NCBI RefSeq assembly: GCF_902506505.1
Contig: NZ_LR733406.1
Coordinates: 1,227,200-1,291,199 of the forward strand
DNA from: Pseudomonas sp. 8AS
GTDB taxonomy: Bacteria > Pseudomonadota > Gammaproteobacteria > Pseudomonadales > Pseudomonadaceae
Direction of reading: 5' to 3'
DNA: 64,000 nucleotides
Positions within the stretch are counted from its first letter, which is position 1. The number at the start of each line of letters is the position of its first letter. The position numbers were made by a program, and so were the translations under genes. A model generated the notes under the pieces. The model ran no database searches. It was given only the letters and a program-made list of their open reading frames with translations, and was not told the DNA's origin. Positions 9,274 to 19,521 of the stretch are shown piece by piece.

Positions 9274-9328
9274 TGCGGAACTTGCGGCATGGCACATGGC
9301 TATCACTGTGTGCCGGTGCCGAAAAAGG

Positions 9329-9358
9329 AGGGTCTGCCCATGGCAGGCCCTGTTTTTT
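9329..9358 (+). terminator. Rho-independent terminator of lysS
   Basis: AGGGTCTGCC (9329-9338) pairs with GGCAGGCCCT (9342-9351), with loop CAT, followed by GTTTTTTG. This is a strong terminator. It also argues that the next gene starts after it. Confidence 0.85.
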
Positions 9359-9387
9359 GTCCGCAATTCGTGGGGGATTCAGCCGTA

Positions 9388-10101
9388 GTGACTCACAGCT
9401 CCGTCCTTGCGTGCCCGGCCCAGCTGGCTGGTGAGCTCGCCGACAGTGTCCAGTACCAGGGCCGCAAGGCCAGCCGCCAGGGCAGCGAGCAGCGCCGCCT
9501 GAGCATCCTCGACGCGGCCCTGCGCATCATCGTGCGCGACGGCCTGCGTGGCGTGCGCCACCGCGCCGTGGCCGCCGAGGCCGGCGTGCCGCTGTCGGCC
9601 ACCACCTACTACTTCAAGGACATCCAGGACCTGATCAGCGACAGCTTCGTGCTGTTCGTCGAGCGCAGCTCGGCCAGTCTGGCGCTGCTCTGGGCCGATA
9701 TCGCCCGCGACTTCCAGGGCCTGGCCGGGGCGGTCGACGCCAATCCGCTGCTGCGCCGGCAGATGGCCGAACAGCTGATCGAACTGATCGTCGCCCATGT
9801 CCAGGCCAAGGTTCGCGACGGCAATGCCGAGCTGCTCGCCGAGCTGGCCTTCCGCCAGGAGGCGCTGACCAACCCGACCCTGACCCCGCTGGCCATGGCC
9901 CACCAGCAGTTGCGCCTGCAGTTCGCCGAGCTGGCCCTGCGCGCCCTGGGCTCGGCGGCGCCGGTCGAGGATGCGCAGGTGTTGACTACGCTTATTTTGC
10001 GGATGGAATATCATGCCCTGGTCGATGGCGCGGATAACCTGGACCTGCCAGGCCAGAGCGCCGTGCTGCGGCGCTTTCTGAACCTGGCCATCGGGCTGTA
10101 G
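9388..10101 (+). CDS. TetR-family transcriptional regulator
   Basis: A 237-residue one-component regulator. The N-terminal helix-turn-helix is at about residues 31-75 (GLRGVRHRAVAAEAGVPLS followed by TTYYF). The C-terminal helical domain should bind a small ligand. The frame is open back to 9250, but that would place the lysS terminator inside the gene. GTG 9388, with GGGGGA about ten bases upstream, is therefore chosen. From memory a TetR gene follows lysS in P. aeruginosa too (PA3699 next to PA3700). Target and ligand are unknown. Confidence 0.85.
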   Translation: MTHSSVLACPAQLAGELADSVQYQGRKASRQGSEQRRLSILDAALRIIVRDGLRGVRHRAVAAEAGVPLSATTYYFKDIQDLISDSFVLFVERSSASLALLWADIARDFQGLAGAVDANPLLRRQMAEQLIELIVAHVQAKVRDGNAELLAELAFRQEALTNPTLTPLAMAHQQLRLQFAELALRALGSAAPVEDAQVLTTLILRMEYHALVDGADNLDLPGQSAVLRRFLNLAIGL

Positions 10102-10114
10102 GATTGGCAGGCCA

Positions 10115-10139
10115 AGCCCCGCTGTTGCGGGGCTCGCTG
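10115..10139 (+). terminator. Terminator after the TetR gene
   Basis: AGCCCCGC (10115-10122) pairs with GCGGGGCT (10127-10134) with loop TGTT, followed by a short T-containing tail (CGCTGTTT). Confidence 0.65.
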
Positions 10140-10199
10140 TTTCTGCAGCCGGCAAAGCCGCTGCCGACCCTGGCTCACGGATCTCACAAGGAGTGCGTA

Positions 10200-10757
10200 A
10201 TGAATGCCTGGCGCTTTGCGGTAGCTGCCGTCGCCTGTCTGCTGGTGAGTGGCTGCCTGGTCACCTTCAAGGATCCGATCCCGGCCAACGAGGCCGCGCC
10301 GATACCGCTGCTCGGCGACTGGGAGCGCCAGGACGAGTGGGGCGAGCGCCAGTTCCTGGCGATCAGCCGCGCCGGCTCCAATGTCTACAAGGCGCGCACC
10401 TGGGTCGACAGCGAGGACAACCTGAAGAGTGTCGAGGAGTACGGCTTCACCGTGGCTCACCATGGTCGCCGCTGGTACATCTCCGCGGGCCTGCCCAAGC
10501 GCCTGGGGGCGAACTTCGCCATCGCCGGCTTCGAGCTGACCGCCGGCAACGAGCTGGTGATCTACAACCTGGATGTCGAGCGCATCCTGCAGGACATGCA
10601 GAGCGGCACCCTGCAGGGCCAGCCGGTGGAAACCCCGGAAGGCGAGGGCGTGCTGGTCAGCAGTTCGCTGGATCAGGTGTTCCGCTACCTGGACGACCAG
10701 GCCAATGCCGACGTGTTCGTCGAGGTCGCGCGCTACCAGCGCAGCAGCGGGCAGTAA
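10200..10757 (+). CDS. Conserved lipoprotein of unknown function
   Basis: A 185-residue secreted lipoprotein. Its signal peptide is MNAWRFAVAAVACLLVSGC, with lipobox LVSGC and Cys19 as the acylated residue. The residue after Cys is Leu, not Asp, so outer membrane sorting is expected. The mature part (LLGDWERQDEWGERQFL, then a mixed beta pattern) resembles a small lipocalin-like fold by eye only. AAGGAG is seven bases before the ATG. It ends 12 bases before the DUF1704 gene and is likely its operon partner. No specific function is known. Confidence 0.85.
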   Translation: MNAWRFAVAAVACLLVSGCLVTFKDPIPANEAAPIPLLGDWERQDEWGERQFLAISRAGSNVYKARTWVDSEDNLKSVEEYGFTVAHHGRRWYISAGLPKRLGANFAIAGFELTAGNELVIYNLDVERILQDMQSGTLQGQPVETPEGEGVLVSSSLDQVFRYLDDQANADVFVEVARYQRSSGQ

Positions 10758-10769
10758 CGGAGCAGGTCG

Positions 10770-12059
10770 ATGAGCAGACGCAAGACGCTGGACGACTACC
10801 ACGCCACCATTCGCACCCTGTCCGATCGTCTGGTCGAGGCGCAGACGCCGATCCGCGTGCTCGATGCGATCAAGTGGGACGACAGCATCCGCCAGGGCTT
10901 CATCAAGGCCAAGGGCAAGGCCATGCCGGCGGTCGACCGCAGCTACTACGACAGCCGCCCGCTGAGCTTCGACTCGACGGCGAAGAAGCTGGAATTCCAG
11001 AACATCGAGCGCGACATCACCCGCCAGCTCGGCCAGTTCAACCCGGTCGGGCAGATCATGCGGCGCATGTGCAAGGAATACCGCATGGTCATCCGCATGC
11101 TCGAGGCACGCGGCACCGCGGATTTCGGCCTGATTTCCCAGGAACTGTACGGCGCCGCCTCGGACGCCTTCCATGCTGGCGACCCGACCCTGGCCGACCT
11201 CGGCCTGATGCTGTCCGACTACCTGAACAACATCGCCGCCCGCGGTGACCTGGAAGACGAGGCCAAGACCCTCACCGCCAAGGACGCCGTGGCCATCCTC
11301 CAGGAGCGCCTGGCCGCGGTGTTCGGCGACGACACCATCCGCGTGTTCGAGTCCGACGGCATCGTCGCCGACGCGGCGGCCGGTGCCGACTACATCAAGG
11401 TGCGTGCCGACGCGCTGTTCAACCAGCGCGACGTGCGCGCCCTGGAGGTGCACGAGGGTATGGTGCATGTCGGCACCACGCTGAACGGCCTGAGCCAGCC
11501 GATCTGCACCTTCCTGGCCAAGGGCCCGCCCTCGTCGACCGTGACCCAGGAAGGCCTGGCGATCCTGATGGAGGTGATCGCCTTCGCCTCCTACCCGACC
11601 CGCCTGCGCAAGCTGACCAACCGCACCCGCGCCATCCACATGGCCGAGGAGGGCGCCGACTTCCTGCAGGTCCACGAGTTCTACCGCGAGCAGGGCTTCA
11701 GCCTGGAGGAAAGCTACGGCAACGCCAGCCGCGCCTTCCGCGGCTCGACCCCGGATGGCCTGCCGTTCACCAAGGATCTGTCCTACCTCAAGGGCTTCAT
11801 CCTGATCTACAACTACATCCAGCTGGCCGTGCGCAAGGGCAAGCTGGAGCAGATCCCCCTGCTGTTCTGCGGCAAGACCACCCTGGAAGACATGCGCACC
11901 CTGCGCCAGCTGGTCGACGAAGGCCTGGTCACGCCGCCCAAGTACCTGCCGCCGCAGTTCCGCGATCTCAACGCGCTGTCGGCCTGGATGTGCTTCTCCA
12001 ACTTCCTCAATCACCTGAGCCTGGACCGCATCGAAGCGGACTACGCCAACATTCTCTGA
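10770..12059 (+). CDS. DUF1704 (QEGLA motif) putative metallopeptidase
   Basis: A 429-residue cytoplasmic protein of the family annotated as flavohemoglobin expression-modulating QEGLA motif protein. The QEGLA motif is at 260-264, preceded by HEGMVH at 228-233. This HExxxH plus downstream glutamate arrangement is the zinc-site pattern of the related eukaryotic tubulin carboxypeptidases (MATCAP-type, also DUF1704), so a metallopeptidase activity is plausible. Catalysis has to my knowledge not been shown for the bacterial members, and the flavohemoglobin name rests on indirect evidence. The gene lies just downstream of a lipoprotein gene and is closed by a REP palindrome. Confidence 0.85.
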   Translation: MSRRKTLDDYHATIRTLSDRLVEAQTPIRVLDAIKWDDSIRQGFIKAKGKAMPAVDRSYYDSRPLSFDSTAKKLEFQNIERDITRQLGQFNPVGQIMRRMCKEYRMVIRMLEARGTADFGLISQELYGAASDAFHAGDPTLADLGLMLSDYLNNIAARGDLEDEAKTLTAKDAVAILQERLAAVFGDDTIRVFESDGIVADAAAGADYIKVRADALFNQRDVRALEVHEGMVHVGTTLNGLSQPICTFLAKGPPSSTVTQEGLAILMEVIAFASYPTRLRKLTNRTRAIHMAEEGADFLQVHEFYREQGFSLEESYGNASRAFRGSTPDGLPFTKDLSYLKGFILIYNYIQLAVRKGKLEQIPLLFCGKTTLEDMRTLRQLVDEGLVTPPKYLPPQFRDLNALSAWMCFSNFLNHLSLDRIEADYANIL

Positions 12060-12077
12060 CGCGCGCGCCGCGTTATC

Positions 12078-12147
12078 TGTAGGAGCCAGCTTGCTGGCGA
12101 TCATCTGCCCTCGGGTGAACGTATCGCCAGCAAGCTGGCTCCTACAG
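12078..12147. repeat. REP-type palindrome
   Basis: TGTAGGAGCCAGCTTGCTGG and CCAGCAAGCTGGCTCCTACA are the outer parts of a perfect inverted repeat, about 25 bases per arm, around a 20-base loop. The sequence is the well-known Pseudomonas GTAGGAGC REP type. It separates the DUF1704 gene from the next gene and could terminate transcription or stabilise mRNA. Confidence 0.85.
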
Positions 12148-12175
12148 TATTCCTTCGTCTTTCATGGAGCCTGCC

Positions 12176-12925
12176 ATGCCCAGCCACAAACTCGACTACG
12201 AAATCCTCGGCGCCTCGGCGCAGACCGTGGAGATCATCCTCGACCCGGGCGAGACGGTGATCGCCGAGGCCGGGGTGATGAACTACATGACCGAAGGCAT
12301 CCGCTTCGAGACGCGCATGGGCGATGGTTCGGCCAGCGGCGTGCTGGGCAAGCTGTGGGGCGCCGGCAAGCGCCTGCTCACCGGCGAGTCGCTGTTCATG
12401 ACCCATTTCAGCAATGAAGGCCAAGGCCCGCAGCGGGTCGGTTTCGCCGCGCCCTATCCGGGCAGCGTGGTGCCCATCGAGCTGAGCCAGGTCGGCGGCC
12501 AGCTGATCTGCCAGAAGGACGCCTTTCTCTGCGCGGCCCACGGCACCGCGATCGGCATCAGCTTCAACAAGCGCATCGGCGCCGGCTTCTTCGGCGGTGA
12601 GGGCTTCATCCTGCAGAAGCTGGAAGGCGATGGCCTGGCCTTCGTGCATGCCGGCGGCACGGTGATCCGCAAGGAGCTGAACAACGAAACCCTGCGCCTG
12701 GATACCGGCTGCCTGGTGGCCTTCACCAGCGGCATCGACTACGACATCGGTCTGGCCGGCGGCCTGAAGAGCATGCTGTTCGGCGGCGAGGGCATTCTCC
12801 TGGCCACCCTCAAGGGCACCGGTACCGTGTGGGTGCAGAGCCTGCCGTTTTCGCGCCTGGCCGAACGCATCTACGAGGCGACCTTCCGCGCCCGCGAGGA
12901 AGTCCGCGCCGGCGGCAAGTCCTGA
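12176..12925 (+). CDS. AIM24 / TIGR00266 family protein
   Basis: A 249-residue beta-rich protein with the repeated Gly-rich pattern of the AIM24 family ([43 protein letters not shown]). The family forms a double-stranded beta-helix. Bacterial members have no settled function, and the yeast relative is mitochondrial. ATG 12176 is preferred to ATG 12164 because GGAG lies six bases before it. It has no signal peptide or membrane segment. Confidence 0.87.
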   Translation: MPSHKLDYEILGASAQTVEIILDPGETVIAEAGVMNYMTEGIRFETRMGDGSASGVLGKLWGAGKRLLTGESLFMTHFSNEGQGPQRVGFAAPYPGSVVPIELSQVGGQLICQKDAFLCAAHGTAIGISFNKRIGAGFFGGEGFILQKLEGDGLAFVHAGGTVIRKELNNETLRLDTGCLVAFTSGIDYDIGLAGGLKSMLFGGEGILLATLKGTGTVWVQSLPFSRLAERIYEATFRAREEVRAGGKS

Positions 12926-13057
12926 GCCATTGCCCGCTGCCGCAGCGGCTATCGGTCGCGCCCTCTTGCCAATGGCGCACGCCTGTATCAGGCTGCGCCG
13001 CCATTGGCTGCCGGCAGCCAGGTCCCCTTTCAGCCAGTTCGAGCAGTGAACCACGCC

Positions 13058-13390
13058 ATGAGTGAAGAACGTAACGCCATCCCCCTGATCCTCACCGGTA
13101 TCGCCAGCATCGTCGGCACCATCGCGGTGCTGTGGTTCTACGGCTACCTGCATTTCGCCAAGGAAGAAGACGCCCTGCTGCTGGCCGAGTTCACCATGCT
13201 CAAGACCATCCCGGGCGAGGACTACAAGCTCTCGGTGAAACCGGCCAACCAGGTGGCGCACTGCATCGACGGCGTACTGGTGCTGTTCGACACCCAGCAG
13301 AAGGGCCTGACCGGCGTGTTGGTGGACGACAAGAAACAGGCCGTGCGCTGCATGGGCGAGGAAACCCCGCCGGCCCCGGCTGCCCAGTAA
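13058..13390 (+). CDS. Small single-pass membrane protein, conserved hypothetical
   Basis: A 110-residue protein with one membrane segment at about residues 8-28 (IPLILTGIASIVGTIAVLWFYGYL). A soluble domain with two cysteines follows (VAHCIDGVLVLFD; AVRCMGEE) and ends in a Pro/Ala tail. The short positively poor N-terminus suggests the C-terminal domain is periplasmic, where the cysteines could form a disulfide. Start is at MSEERN, although the frame is open upstream to 13004. Function is not recognised. Confidence 0.7.
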   Translation: MSEERNAIPLILTGIASIVGTIAVLWFYGYLHFAKEEDALLLAEFTMLKTIPGEDYKLSVKPANQVAHCIDGVLVLFDTQQKGLTGVLVDDKKQAVRCMGEETPPAPAAQ

Positions 13391-13463
13391 GACCGCGGCG
13401 AATCTGCACCACAGGCCCGCACATCGCACCTATGTGCATGGCGCAGCCTGTGGGCGCGCGCTG

Positions 13464-13808
13464 TCAGTGCTTGGCGCCGTCCTGCTGGGCGCTCAGGGTC
13501 TGCAGGTAGCGGCGCGACAGGGCGAGAAAGCGCGGCGTCGGGCCGATGTCCTCGTACAGCGGGTCGCCCTGTTCGTCGGTGGCCACCACCTTACTGCCCT
13601 TGACGTAGGGCAGGCTGGCTTCCAGTTCCTCCAGGGCGGCGCTGATCAGTTCGCCGATCAGCTCCTCGCTGCTGCGCTTCGGATACATCTCGGCCAGCGC
13701 GGCCAGGCGCGCGGCGGACTCCAGGTCCAGGTGGATCTGGTAGTGGCTGGGCGTCAGGCGGCCCTTGGCGTTCTGCTCCCAGTGGCGGGCAAGCTCACGG
13801 ATTTTCAT
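13464..13808 (-). CDS. Conserved Pseudomonas protein with ribbon-helix-helix-like region
   Basis: A 114-residue protein with no signal peptide. Homologues in Pseudomonas are, as I recall, labelled pilin assembly or type 1 pili tip component, a label nothing in the sequence supports. Residues about 22-60 show a strand (HYQIHLDLES), a helix (AARLAALAEMYP), a turn and a second helix (SEELIGELISAALEELE), like an RHH DNA-binding domain. ATG 13808, with GAGGT just upstream, is chosen over an earlier GTG. It is divergent from ppc and convergent with the small membrane protein. Confidence 0.65.
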   Translation of the reverse strand: MKIRELARHWEQNAKGRLTPSHYQIHLDLESAARLAALAEMYPKRSSEELIGELISAALEELEASLPYVKGSKVVATDEQGDPLYEDIGPTPRFLALSRRYLQTLSAQQDGAKH

Positions 13809-14005
13809 AAACACCTCTACAGGCCCACTCGTGGTGGGCGACGGTACTGGCCGGGCACGGCACAGGCCCGACCGGCGGGCGCTTTTGACGACCGTTATGT
13901 TCAGCCTAGCTCGCGCTCGCCGGCTGTATCGCCATTCGTCGTGGACTTGTCAGAAATCGCCATGCTGGGCAAGCTGAAGCCTCTACCCCAGGGGAGTGCT
14001 CGGCC

Positions 14006-16642
14006 ATGGCGGAAATCGATGCGCGCCTGCGCGAAGAAGTGCACCTGCTCGGCGAGTTGCTCGGCGACACCATCCGCAGCCAGCGCGGCGAGGCGTTCGT
14101 CGACAAGATCGAGCTGATCCGCCAGGGCGCCAAGGCCGGGCGCAAGGGCTCGGCCGCCGGCGAGCAGCAGCTGCGCGCCAGTCTCGACGGCCTCAGCGAC
14201 GACGAGCTGCTGCCGGTGGCGCGGGCCTTCAACCAGTTCCTCAACCTGGCCAATATCGCCGAGCAGTACCACCGCATCCGCCGGCGCCGGCCGGGCGAGG
14301 CCGAGCCGTTCGAGAATCGCGTGCTGGCCGAGCTGCTGCAGCGCCTGCAGGGCGACGGGCACAAGCCCGAGCAGCTGGCCCGCCAGCTGGGGCGGCTGGA
14401 TATCGAGCTGGTGCTGACCGCCCATCCGACCGAAGTGGCGCGGCGCACCCTGATCCAGAAATACGATGCGATCACCGCGCAGCTGGCGGCGCTGGACCAC
14501 ACCGACCTGTCCGCCAGCGAGCGCGGCCTGTTGCAGCAGAAGCTGCGCCGGCTGATCGCCGAGGCCTGGCACACCGAGGAGATCCGCCGCAGCCGGCCGA
14601 GCCCGGTGGACGAGGCCAAGTGGGGCTTCGCCGTCATCGAGCATTCCCTGTGGCAGGCCGTGCCGAGCTTCCTGCGTCGTGCCGACCAGGCCCTGCAGGC
14701 CGCCACCGGGCTGCGCCTACCGCTGGAGGCGGCGCCGATCCGCTTCGCCTCGTGGATGGGCGGCGATCGCGACGGCAACCCCAACGTCACCGCCCAGGTC
14801 TCGCGCGAGGTGCTGCTGCTGGCGCGCTGGATGGCCGCCGACCTGTACCTGCGCGACATCGAACAGCTGGCCAGCGAGCTGTCCATGCAGCAGGCCAGCG
14901 ACGAGCTGCGCCGGGTGGTCGGCGTGCATCCGGAGCCCTACCGGGCCCTGCTCAAGCAGCTGCGCGAGCGCCTGCGCGCCACCCGCGCCTGGACCGAGGC
15001 GGCGCTGGCCGGCGAAGTCGCCCCCGGCCCCGAGGTGCTGCACGACAACCGCGAGCTGCTCGAACCCCTGGAGCTCTGCTACCACTCGCTGCACGCCTGC
15101 GGCATGGGCGTGGTTGCCGAGGGCGCGCTGCTCGACAGCCTGCGCCGCGCGGCCACCTTCGGCCTGTTCCTGCTGCGTCTGGACATCCGCCAGGACGCCG
15201 CGCGGCATACCGCGGCGCTCAGCGAGATCACCGATTACCTGGGCCTGGGCCGCTATGCCGAGTGGGACGAGGACACCCGCCTCGGTTTCCTCCTGCGCGA
15301 GCTGGACAACCGCCGCCCGCTGCTGCCGCCGCAACACCGGCCTTCGGCGGAAACCGCCGAGGTCCTGGCCACCTGCAGGGTGGTGGCCGGCGCGCCGGCC
15401 GCGGCGCTGGGCTCCTACGTGATCTCCATGGCCGGCGCCCCCTCGGACGTGCTGGCCGTGCAGCTGCTGCTCAAGGAGGCCGGCCTGCAGCGGCCGATCC
15501 GCGTGGTGCCGCTGTTCGAGACCCTGGCCGACCTGGACAACGCCGCGCCGGCCATCGACCGCCTGCTCGGCCTGCACGGCTACCGCGCGCGCCTGCACGG
15601 GCCGCAGGAGGTGATGATCGGCTATTCCGACTCGGCCAAGGACGCCGGTACCCTGGCCGCCGCCTGGGCCCAGTACCGTGCCCAGGAGGCGCTGGTCGAG
15701 GTCTGCCGCCGGCACGAGGTCGAGCTGCTGCTGTTCCACGGGCGCGGCGGCACGGTCGGCCGCGGCGGCGGTCCGGCCCATGCGGCGATCCTCTCGCAGC
15801 CGCCGGGCTCGGTGGCCGGGCGCTTCCGCACCACCGAGCAGGGCGAGATGATCCGCTTCAAGTTCGGCCTGCCGGACCTGGCCGAGCAGAACCTCAACCT
15901 GTACCTGGCGGCCGTGCTGGAAGCCACCCTGCAACCGCCGCCGGCGCCCGAGCCGGCCTGGCGCGCGGCCATGGACCGGCTGGCCGCCGACGGCCTGGCC
16001 GCCTACCGCGCGGTGGTGCGCGAGCACCCGCAGTTCGTCGAATACTTCAGCCAGGCCACTCCGGAGCAGGAACTCGGCCGCCTGCCGCTGGGCAGTCGCC
16101 CGGCCAAGCGCCGGGCCGGCGGGGTGGAGAGCCTGCGGGCGATCCCGTGGATCTTCGCCTGGACCCAGACCCGCCTGATGCTGCCGGCCTGGCTGGGCTG
16201 GGAAACGGCGCTGGGCAACGCCCTGCAGCGTGGCGAACAGGCCCTCATGACGCAGATGCGCGAGCAGTGGCCGTTCTTCCGCACGCGCATCGACATGCTC
16301 GAGATGGTCCTGGCCAAGGCCGACCAGGCGATCGCCGCGCTCTACGACCAGCGCCTGGTCGCCGACGATTTGCGACCGCTGGGCGCACATTTACGCGACT
16401 TATTGTCGCAGTCGTGCGCCATCGTCCTCGGCCTGACCGCCCAGTCGGAGCTGCTTGCCCACAGTCCGGAGACCCGCGAGGCGATCACCGTGCGCAACAT
16501 CTACCTGGACCCGCTGCACCTGCTGCAGGCCGAGCTCCTGGCCCGTTCCAGGCAGCGCCAGGGGCCGGTGGACAGCCCTCTGGAACAGGCTTTACTGGTG
16601 ACTGTCGCGGGCATTGCCGCGGGCCTGCGCAACACCGGCTAA
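14006..16642 (+). CDS. ppc: Phosphoenolpyruvate carboxylase
   Basis: An 878-residue cytoplasmic enzyme that makes oxaloacetate from phosphoenolpyruvate and bicarbonate to refill the TCA cycle. The two signature regions are present: [14 protein letters not shown] near residue 135, with the catalytic His, and [14 protein letters not shown] near 580, with the second catalytic His and the glycine loop. It ends NTG, as expected for the family. Length is normal. The start is preceded by a GGGGAG ribosome-binding site. Confidence 0.97.
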   Translation: MAEIDARLREEVHLLGELLGDTIRSQRGEAFVDKIELIRQGAKAGRKGSAAGEQQLRASLDGLSDDELLPVARAFNQFLNLANIAEQYHRIRRRRPGEAEPFENRVLAELLQRLQGDGHKPEQLARQLGRLDIELVLTAHPTEVARRTLIQKYDAITAQLAALDHTDLSASERGLLQQKLRRLIAEAWHTEEIRRSRPSPVDEAKWGFAVIEHSLWQAVPSFLRRADQALQAATGLRLPLEAAPIRFASWMGGDRDGNPNVTAQVSREVLLLARWMAADLYLRDIEQLASELSMQQASDELRRVVGVHPEPYRALLKQLRERLRATRAWTEAALAGEVAPGPEVLHDNRELLEPLELCYHSLHACGMGVVAEGALLDSLRRAATFGLFLLRLDIRQDAARHTAALSEITDYLGLGRYAEWDEDTRLGFLLRELDNRRPLLPPQHRPSAETAEVLATCRVVAGAPAAALGSYVISMAGAPSDVLAVQLLLKEAGLQRPIRVVPLFETLADLDNAAPAIDRLLGLHGYRARLHGPQEVMIGYSDSAKDAGTLAAAWAQYRAQEALVEVCRRHEVELLLFHGRGGTVGRGGGPAHAAILSQPPGSVAGRFRTTEQGEMIRFKFGLPDLAEQNLNLYLAAVLEATLQPPPAPEPAWRAAMDRLAADGLAAYRAVVREHPQFVEYFSQATPEQELGRLPLGSRPAKRRAGGVESLRAIPWIFAWTQTRLMLPAWLGWETALGNALQRGEQALMTQMREQWPFFRTRIDMLEMVLAKADQAIAALYDQRLVADDLRPLGAHLRDLLSQSCAIVLGLTAQSELLAHSPETREAITVRNIYLDPLHLLQAELLARSRQRQGPVDSPLEQALLVTVAGIAAGLRNTG

Positions 16643-16744
16643 GGCCTTTCGGACTGCTACTTTGGGTGGCTTGTGTGGCAGGGGGCTGCTGTGTATCTTG
16701 GTCAACCTTTTGGCCGCTCAGTGACGCCGAAACCCGAATATTGA

Positions 16745-17449
<705 letters not shown>

Positions 17450-17470
17450 GCCTGCCACCCTGGATGAACC

Positions 17471-17502
17471 AACGGCCCGCTTGCGGGCCGTTGGCGTTTA
17501 TA
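17471..17502 (+). terminator. Terminator between adk and tsaB
   Basis: AACGGCCCGC (17471-17480) pairs with GCGGGCCGTT (17483-17492), followed by GGCGTTTATA. A strong GC stem with a weak T tail. Confidence 0.7.
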
Positions 17503-17537
17503 CTGCATCCCCTTTTTTGCCTGACCGGATTGCCCCG

Positions 17538-18218
17538 ATGACCACCCTGCTGGCCCTGGATACCGCCACCGAAGCCTGCTCCGTTGCCCTGCTGCATGAG
17601 GGCAGAGTGCTCAGCCATTACGAGGTGATCCCGCGGCTGCACGCCCAGCGCCTGCTGCCGATGATCCGCAACCTGCTCGACGAGGCCGGGGTCGAGCTGG
17701 CGGCGCTGGATGCCATCGCCTTCGGTCGCGGGCCGGGCGCGTTCACCGGCATCCGCATCGCCATCGGCGTGGTCCAGGGCCTGGCGTTCGCCCTGGACAA
17801 GCCGGTGCTGCCGGTGTCCAACCTGGCCGTGCTGGCCCAGCGCGCGCTGCGCGAGCAGGGCGCCCGGCAGGTGGCCGCGGCCATCGACGCGCGCATGGAT
17901 GAGGTGTACTGGGGCTGCTACCGCGAGGAGCAGGGGGAAATGCGTCTGCAGGGCGTCGAGGCGGTGCTGGCGCCGGAACAGGTCAGCCTGCCGCGCGGCG
18001 CCACGGGCGACTGGTTCGGCGCCGGCACCGGCTGGGGCAGCTACGCCGCGCGCCTGGCGCTGACGCCGGCCGGTCAGGACGCCGGCATGCTGCCGCACGC
18101 CGAGGACCTGTTGCAGCTGGCCGGCTTCGCCTGGGAGCGCGGCGAGGCGCTGCCGGCCGACCAGGCGCTGCCGGTCTACCTGCGCGACAAGGTGGCGACT
18201 CCCAAGGCGGCGCCGTAA
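17538..18218 (+). CDS. tsaB: tRNA threonylcarbamoyladenosine biosynthesis protein TsaB
   Basis: A 226-residue protein of the ASKHA (Hsp70/actin) fold. It begins LLALDTATEACSVALL and has FGRGPGAFTGIRIAIGVVQG near residue 65. TsaB forms the complex with TsaD and TsaE that installs t6A at position 37 of ANN-decoding tRNAs. Start is at ATG 17538, after the adk terminator. It is followed by a 27-base palindrome. Confidence 0.95.
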   Translation: MTTLLALDTATEACSVALLHEGRVLSHYEVIPRLHAQRLLPMIRNLLDEAGVELAALDAIAFGRGPGAFTGIRIAIGVVQGLAFALDKPVLPVSNLAVLAQRALREQGARQVAAAIDARMDEVYWGCYREEQGEMRLQGVEAVLAPEQVSLPRGATGDWFGAGTGWGSYAARLALTPAGQDAGMLPHAEDLLQLAGFAWERGEALPADQALPVYLRDKVATPKAAP

Positions 18219-18226
18219 CCCGGCGT

Positions 18227-18253
18227 CCGCCGGCAATTGCCAATTGCCGGCGG
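18227..18253 (+). terminator. Palindrome after tsaB
   Basis: CCGCCGGCAATTG (18227-18239) and CAATTGCCGGCGG (18241-18253) form a perfect 13-base-pair inverted repeat around one C, nine bases past the tsaB stop. CGTCGTTAAATTG follows. It is likely a terminator, although the perfect symmetry could also be a protein-binding site for the next gene. Confidence 0.55.
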
Positions 18254-18292
18254 CGTCGTTAAATTGCCCCTATGTAGTTCGAGCAGTAACCG

Positions 18293-18637
18293 ATGCGCAT
18301 CGATGGCTTCACCTCCTCTTATTCGCTGGACCGCACGCCCCGCCCGGGCAGTGCGGTAACGCCTTATCGCGAAAGCCAGCGCGAAGTCGAGGTGCGCCGC
18401 GAGCTGCCCGCCAGCCCGGCCAGCAGCCAGGGCTTTGAGCAGACGCCGCAGCTGCGCCGGGTGCAGTCCAGCGGCGCCAGCAGCGACAGCCTGCCGGCGC
18501 GCAGCCAGGACGTACTCAGCCAGCAGCGCCCGCCGAATGCCAGGGCCAGCCAGGCCCTGGCCGCCTACGGCAGTACCGCCAGCTTCACCAGCGAGCGGGA
18601 TGCCGCCGAAGTGCTTGGCCTCGATCTCTACGCCTGA
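18293..18637 (+). CDS. Low-complexity conserved hypothetical protein
   Basis: A 114-residue protein with no signal peptide or membrane segment. The N-terminus MRIDGFTSSYSLDR is distinct. The middle is rich in Ser, Gln, Arg, Pro and Ala and probably disordered (RVQSSGASSDSLPARSQ). The end (ERDAAEVLGLDLYA) looks helical. It ends six bases before the DUF72 gene, so the two are likely co-transcribed. No family is recognised. Confidence 0.65.
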   Translation: MRIDGFTSSYSLDRTPRPGSAVTPYRESQREVEVRRELPASPASSQGFEQTPQLRRVQSSGASSDSLPARSQDVLSQQRPPNARASQALAAYGSTASFTSERDAAEVLGLDLYA

Positions 18638-18642
18638 CCCCC

Positions 18643-19500
18643 GTGCTGCCTTACTTCCTTGGCTGCCCGTCCTGGAGCGAGCCGGCCTGGCGCGGCTCGC
18701 TGTATCCCGCTAGCGCCCGCAGCGGCGACTTCCTCGCGCACTATGCGCAGCTGTTCAATGCCGTGGAAGGCAACACCACCTTCTATGCGCGGCCCTCCGC
18801 CGAGACCGTGGCGCGCTGGGCGCAGCAGATGCCGGCCGGCTTTCGCTTCTGCGCCAAGCTGCCGCGCGATATCAGCCATGGCGGCGATCTGCGCGAGCAA
18901 CTGACGGCCGCCGAGGCTTTCGTGAGCCTGCTGCGGCCGCTGGGCGCGCGCTGTTCGCCGTTCTGGCTGCAGTTGCCGGCCAGCTTCGGCCCCGCGCGCC
19001 TGGCCGAGCTGCCGGCGCTGCTCGACACCCTGCAGGGCAAGGTGGCGGTGGAAGTGCGCCACCCGGCGTTCTTCGCCAGGGGCGAGGAGGAGCGGGCGCT
19101 CAATCGCCTGCTCCACGAGCGCCAGGTGGAGCGCATCTGCCTGGACTCGCGGGCCCTGTTCAGCTGCGTCTCCAGCGCACCGGCGGTGCTGCACGCGCAG
19201 GCCAAGAAGCCGCGTCTACCGCCACGCCCCACCGCCTTCAGCGGGCAGCCGCAGCTGCGCTTCATCGGCCATCCGGAGCTGGCGGTCAACGATGCGTTCA
19301 TGGCGCCCTGGCTGGACAAGGTGGCGGCCTGGATCGAGGCGGGGTTGCAGCCGTTCGTGTTCCTGCACACCCCGGACAACCTGCGGGCGCCGCACCTGGC
19401 GTTGCGTTTTCACCAGCAGCTGGGTGAGCGCCTGCCAGGCCTGCCGGCGCTGGCATTTGCCCACCGGCAGGCGCAGGAGATGCAGCTGGGGTTGCTCTAG
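18643..19500 (+). CDS. DUF72 domain protein
   Basis: A 285-residue protein with the DUF72 (YecE-like) TIM-barrel pattern: GCPSWSEPAWRGSLYP at the start, FNAVEGNTTFYARPS, then FRFCAKLPRDISH. GTG 18643 is the start, only five bases after the previous stop, consistent with coupling. The family has no proven biochemical activity. Confidence 0.88.
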   Translation: MLPYFLGCPSWSEPAWRGSLYPASARSGDFLAHYAQLFNAVEGNTTFYARPSAETVARWAQQMPAGFRFCAKLPRDISHGGDLREQLTAAEAFVSLLRPLGARCSPFWLQLPASFGPARLAELPALLDTLQGKVAVEVRHPAFFARGEEERALNRLLHERQVERICLDSRALFSCVSSAPAVLHAQAKKPRLPPRPTAFSGQPQLRFIGHPELAVNDAFMAPWLDKVAAWIEAGLQPFVFLHTPDNLRAPHLALRFHQQLGERLPGLPALAFAHRQAQEMQLGLL

Positions 19501-19521
19501 CAGGCTTTCCTGGGTGCGGCT

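Noticed and set aside
9250..9387. Upstream extension of the TetR gene to 9250
   Set aside because: It would include the lysS hairpin and terminator within the coding sequence.
10011..12104. A 697-codon minus-strand open frame opposite the lipoprotein and DUF1704 genes
   Set aside because: Antisense shadow with composition typical of GC-rich reverse frames; the plus strand has ribosome-binding sites, a lipobox and family motifs.
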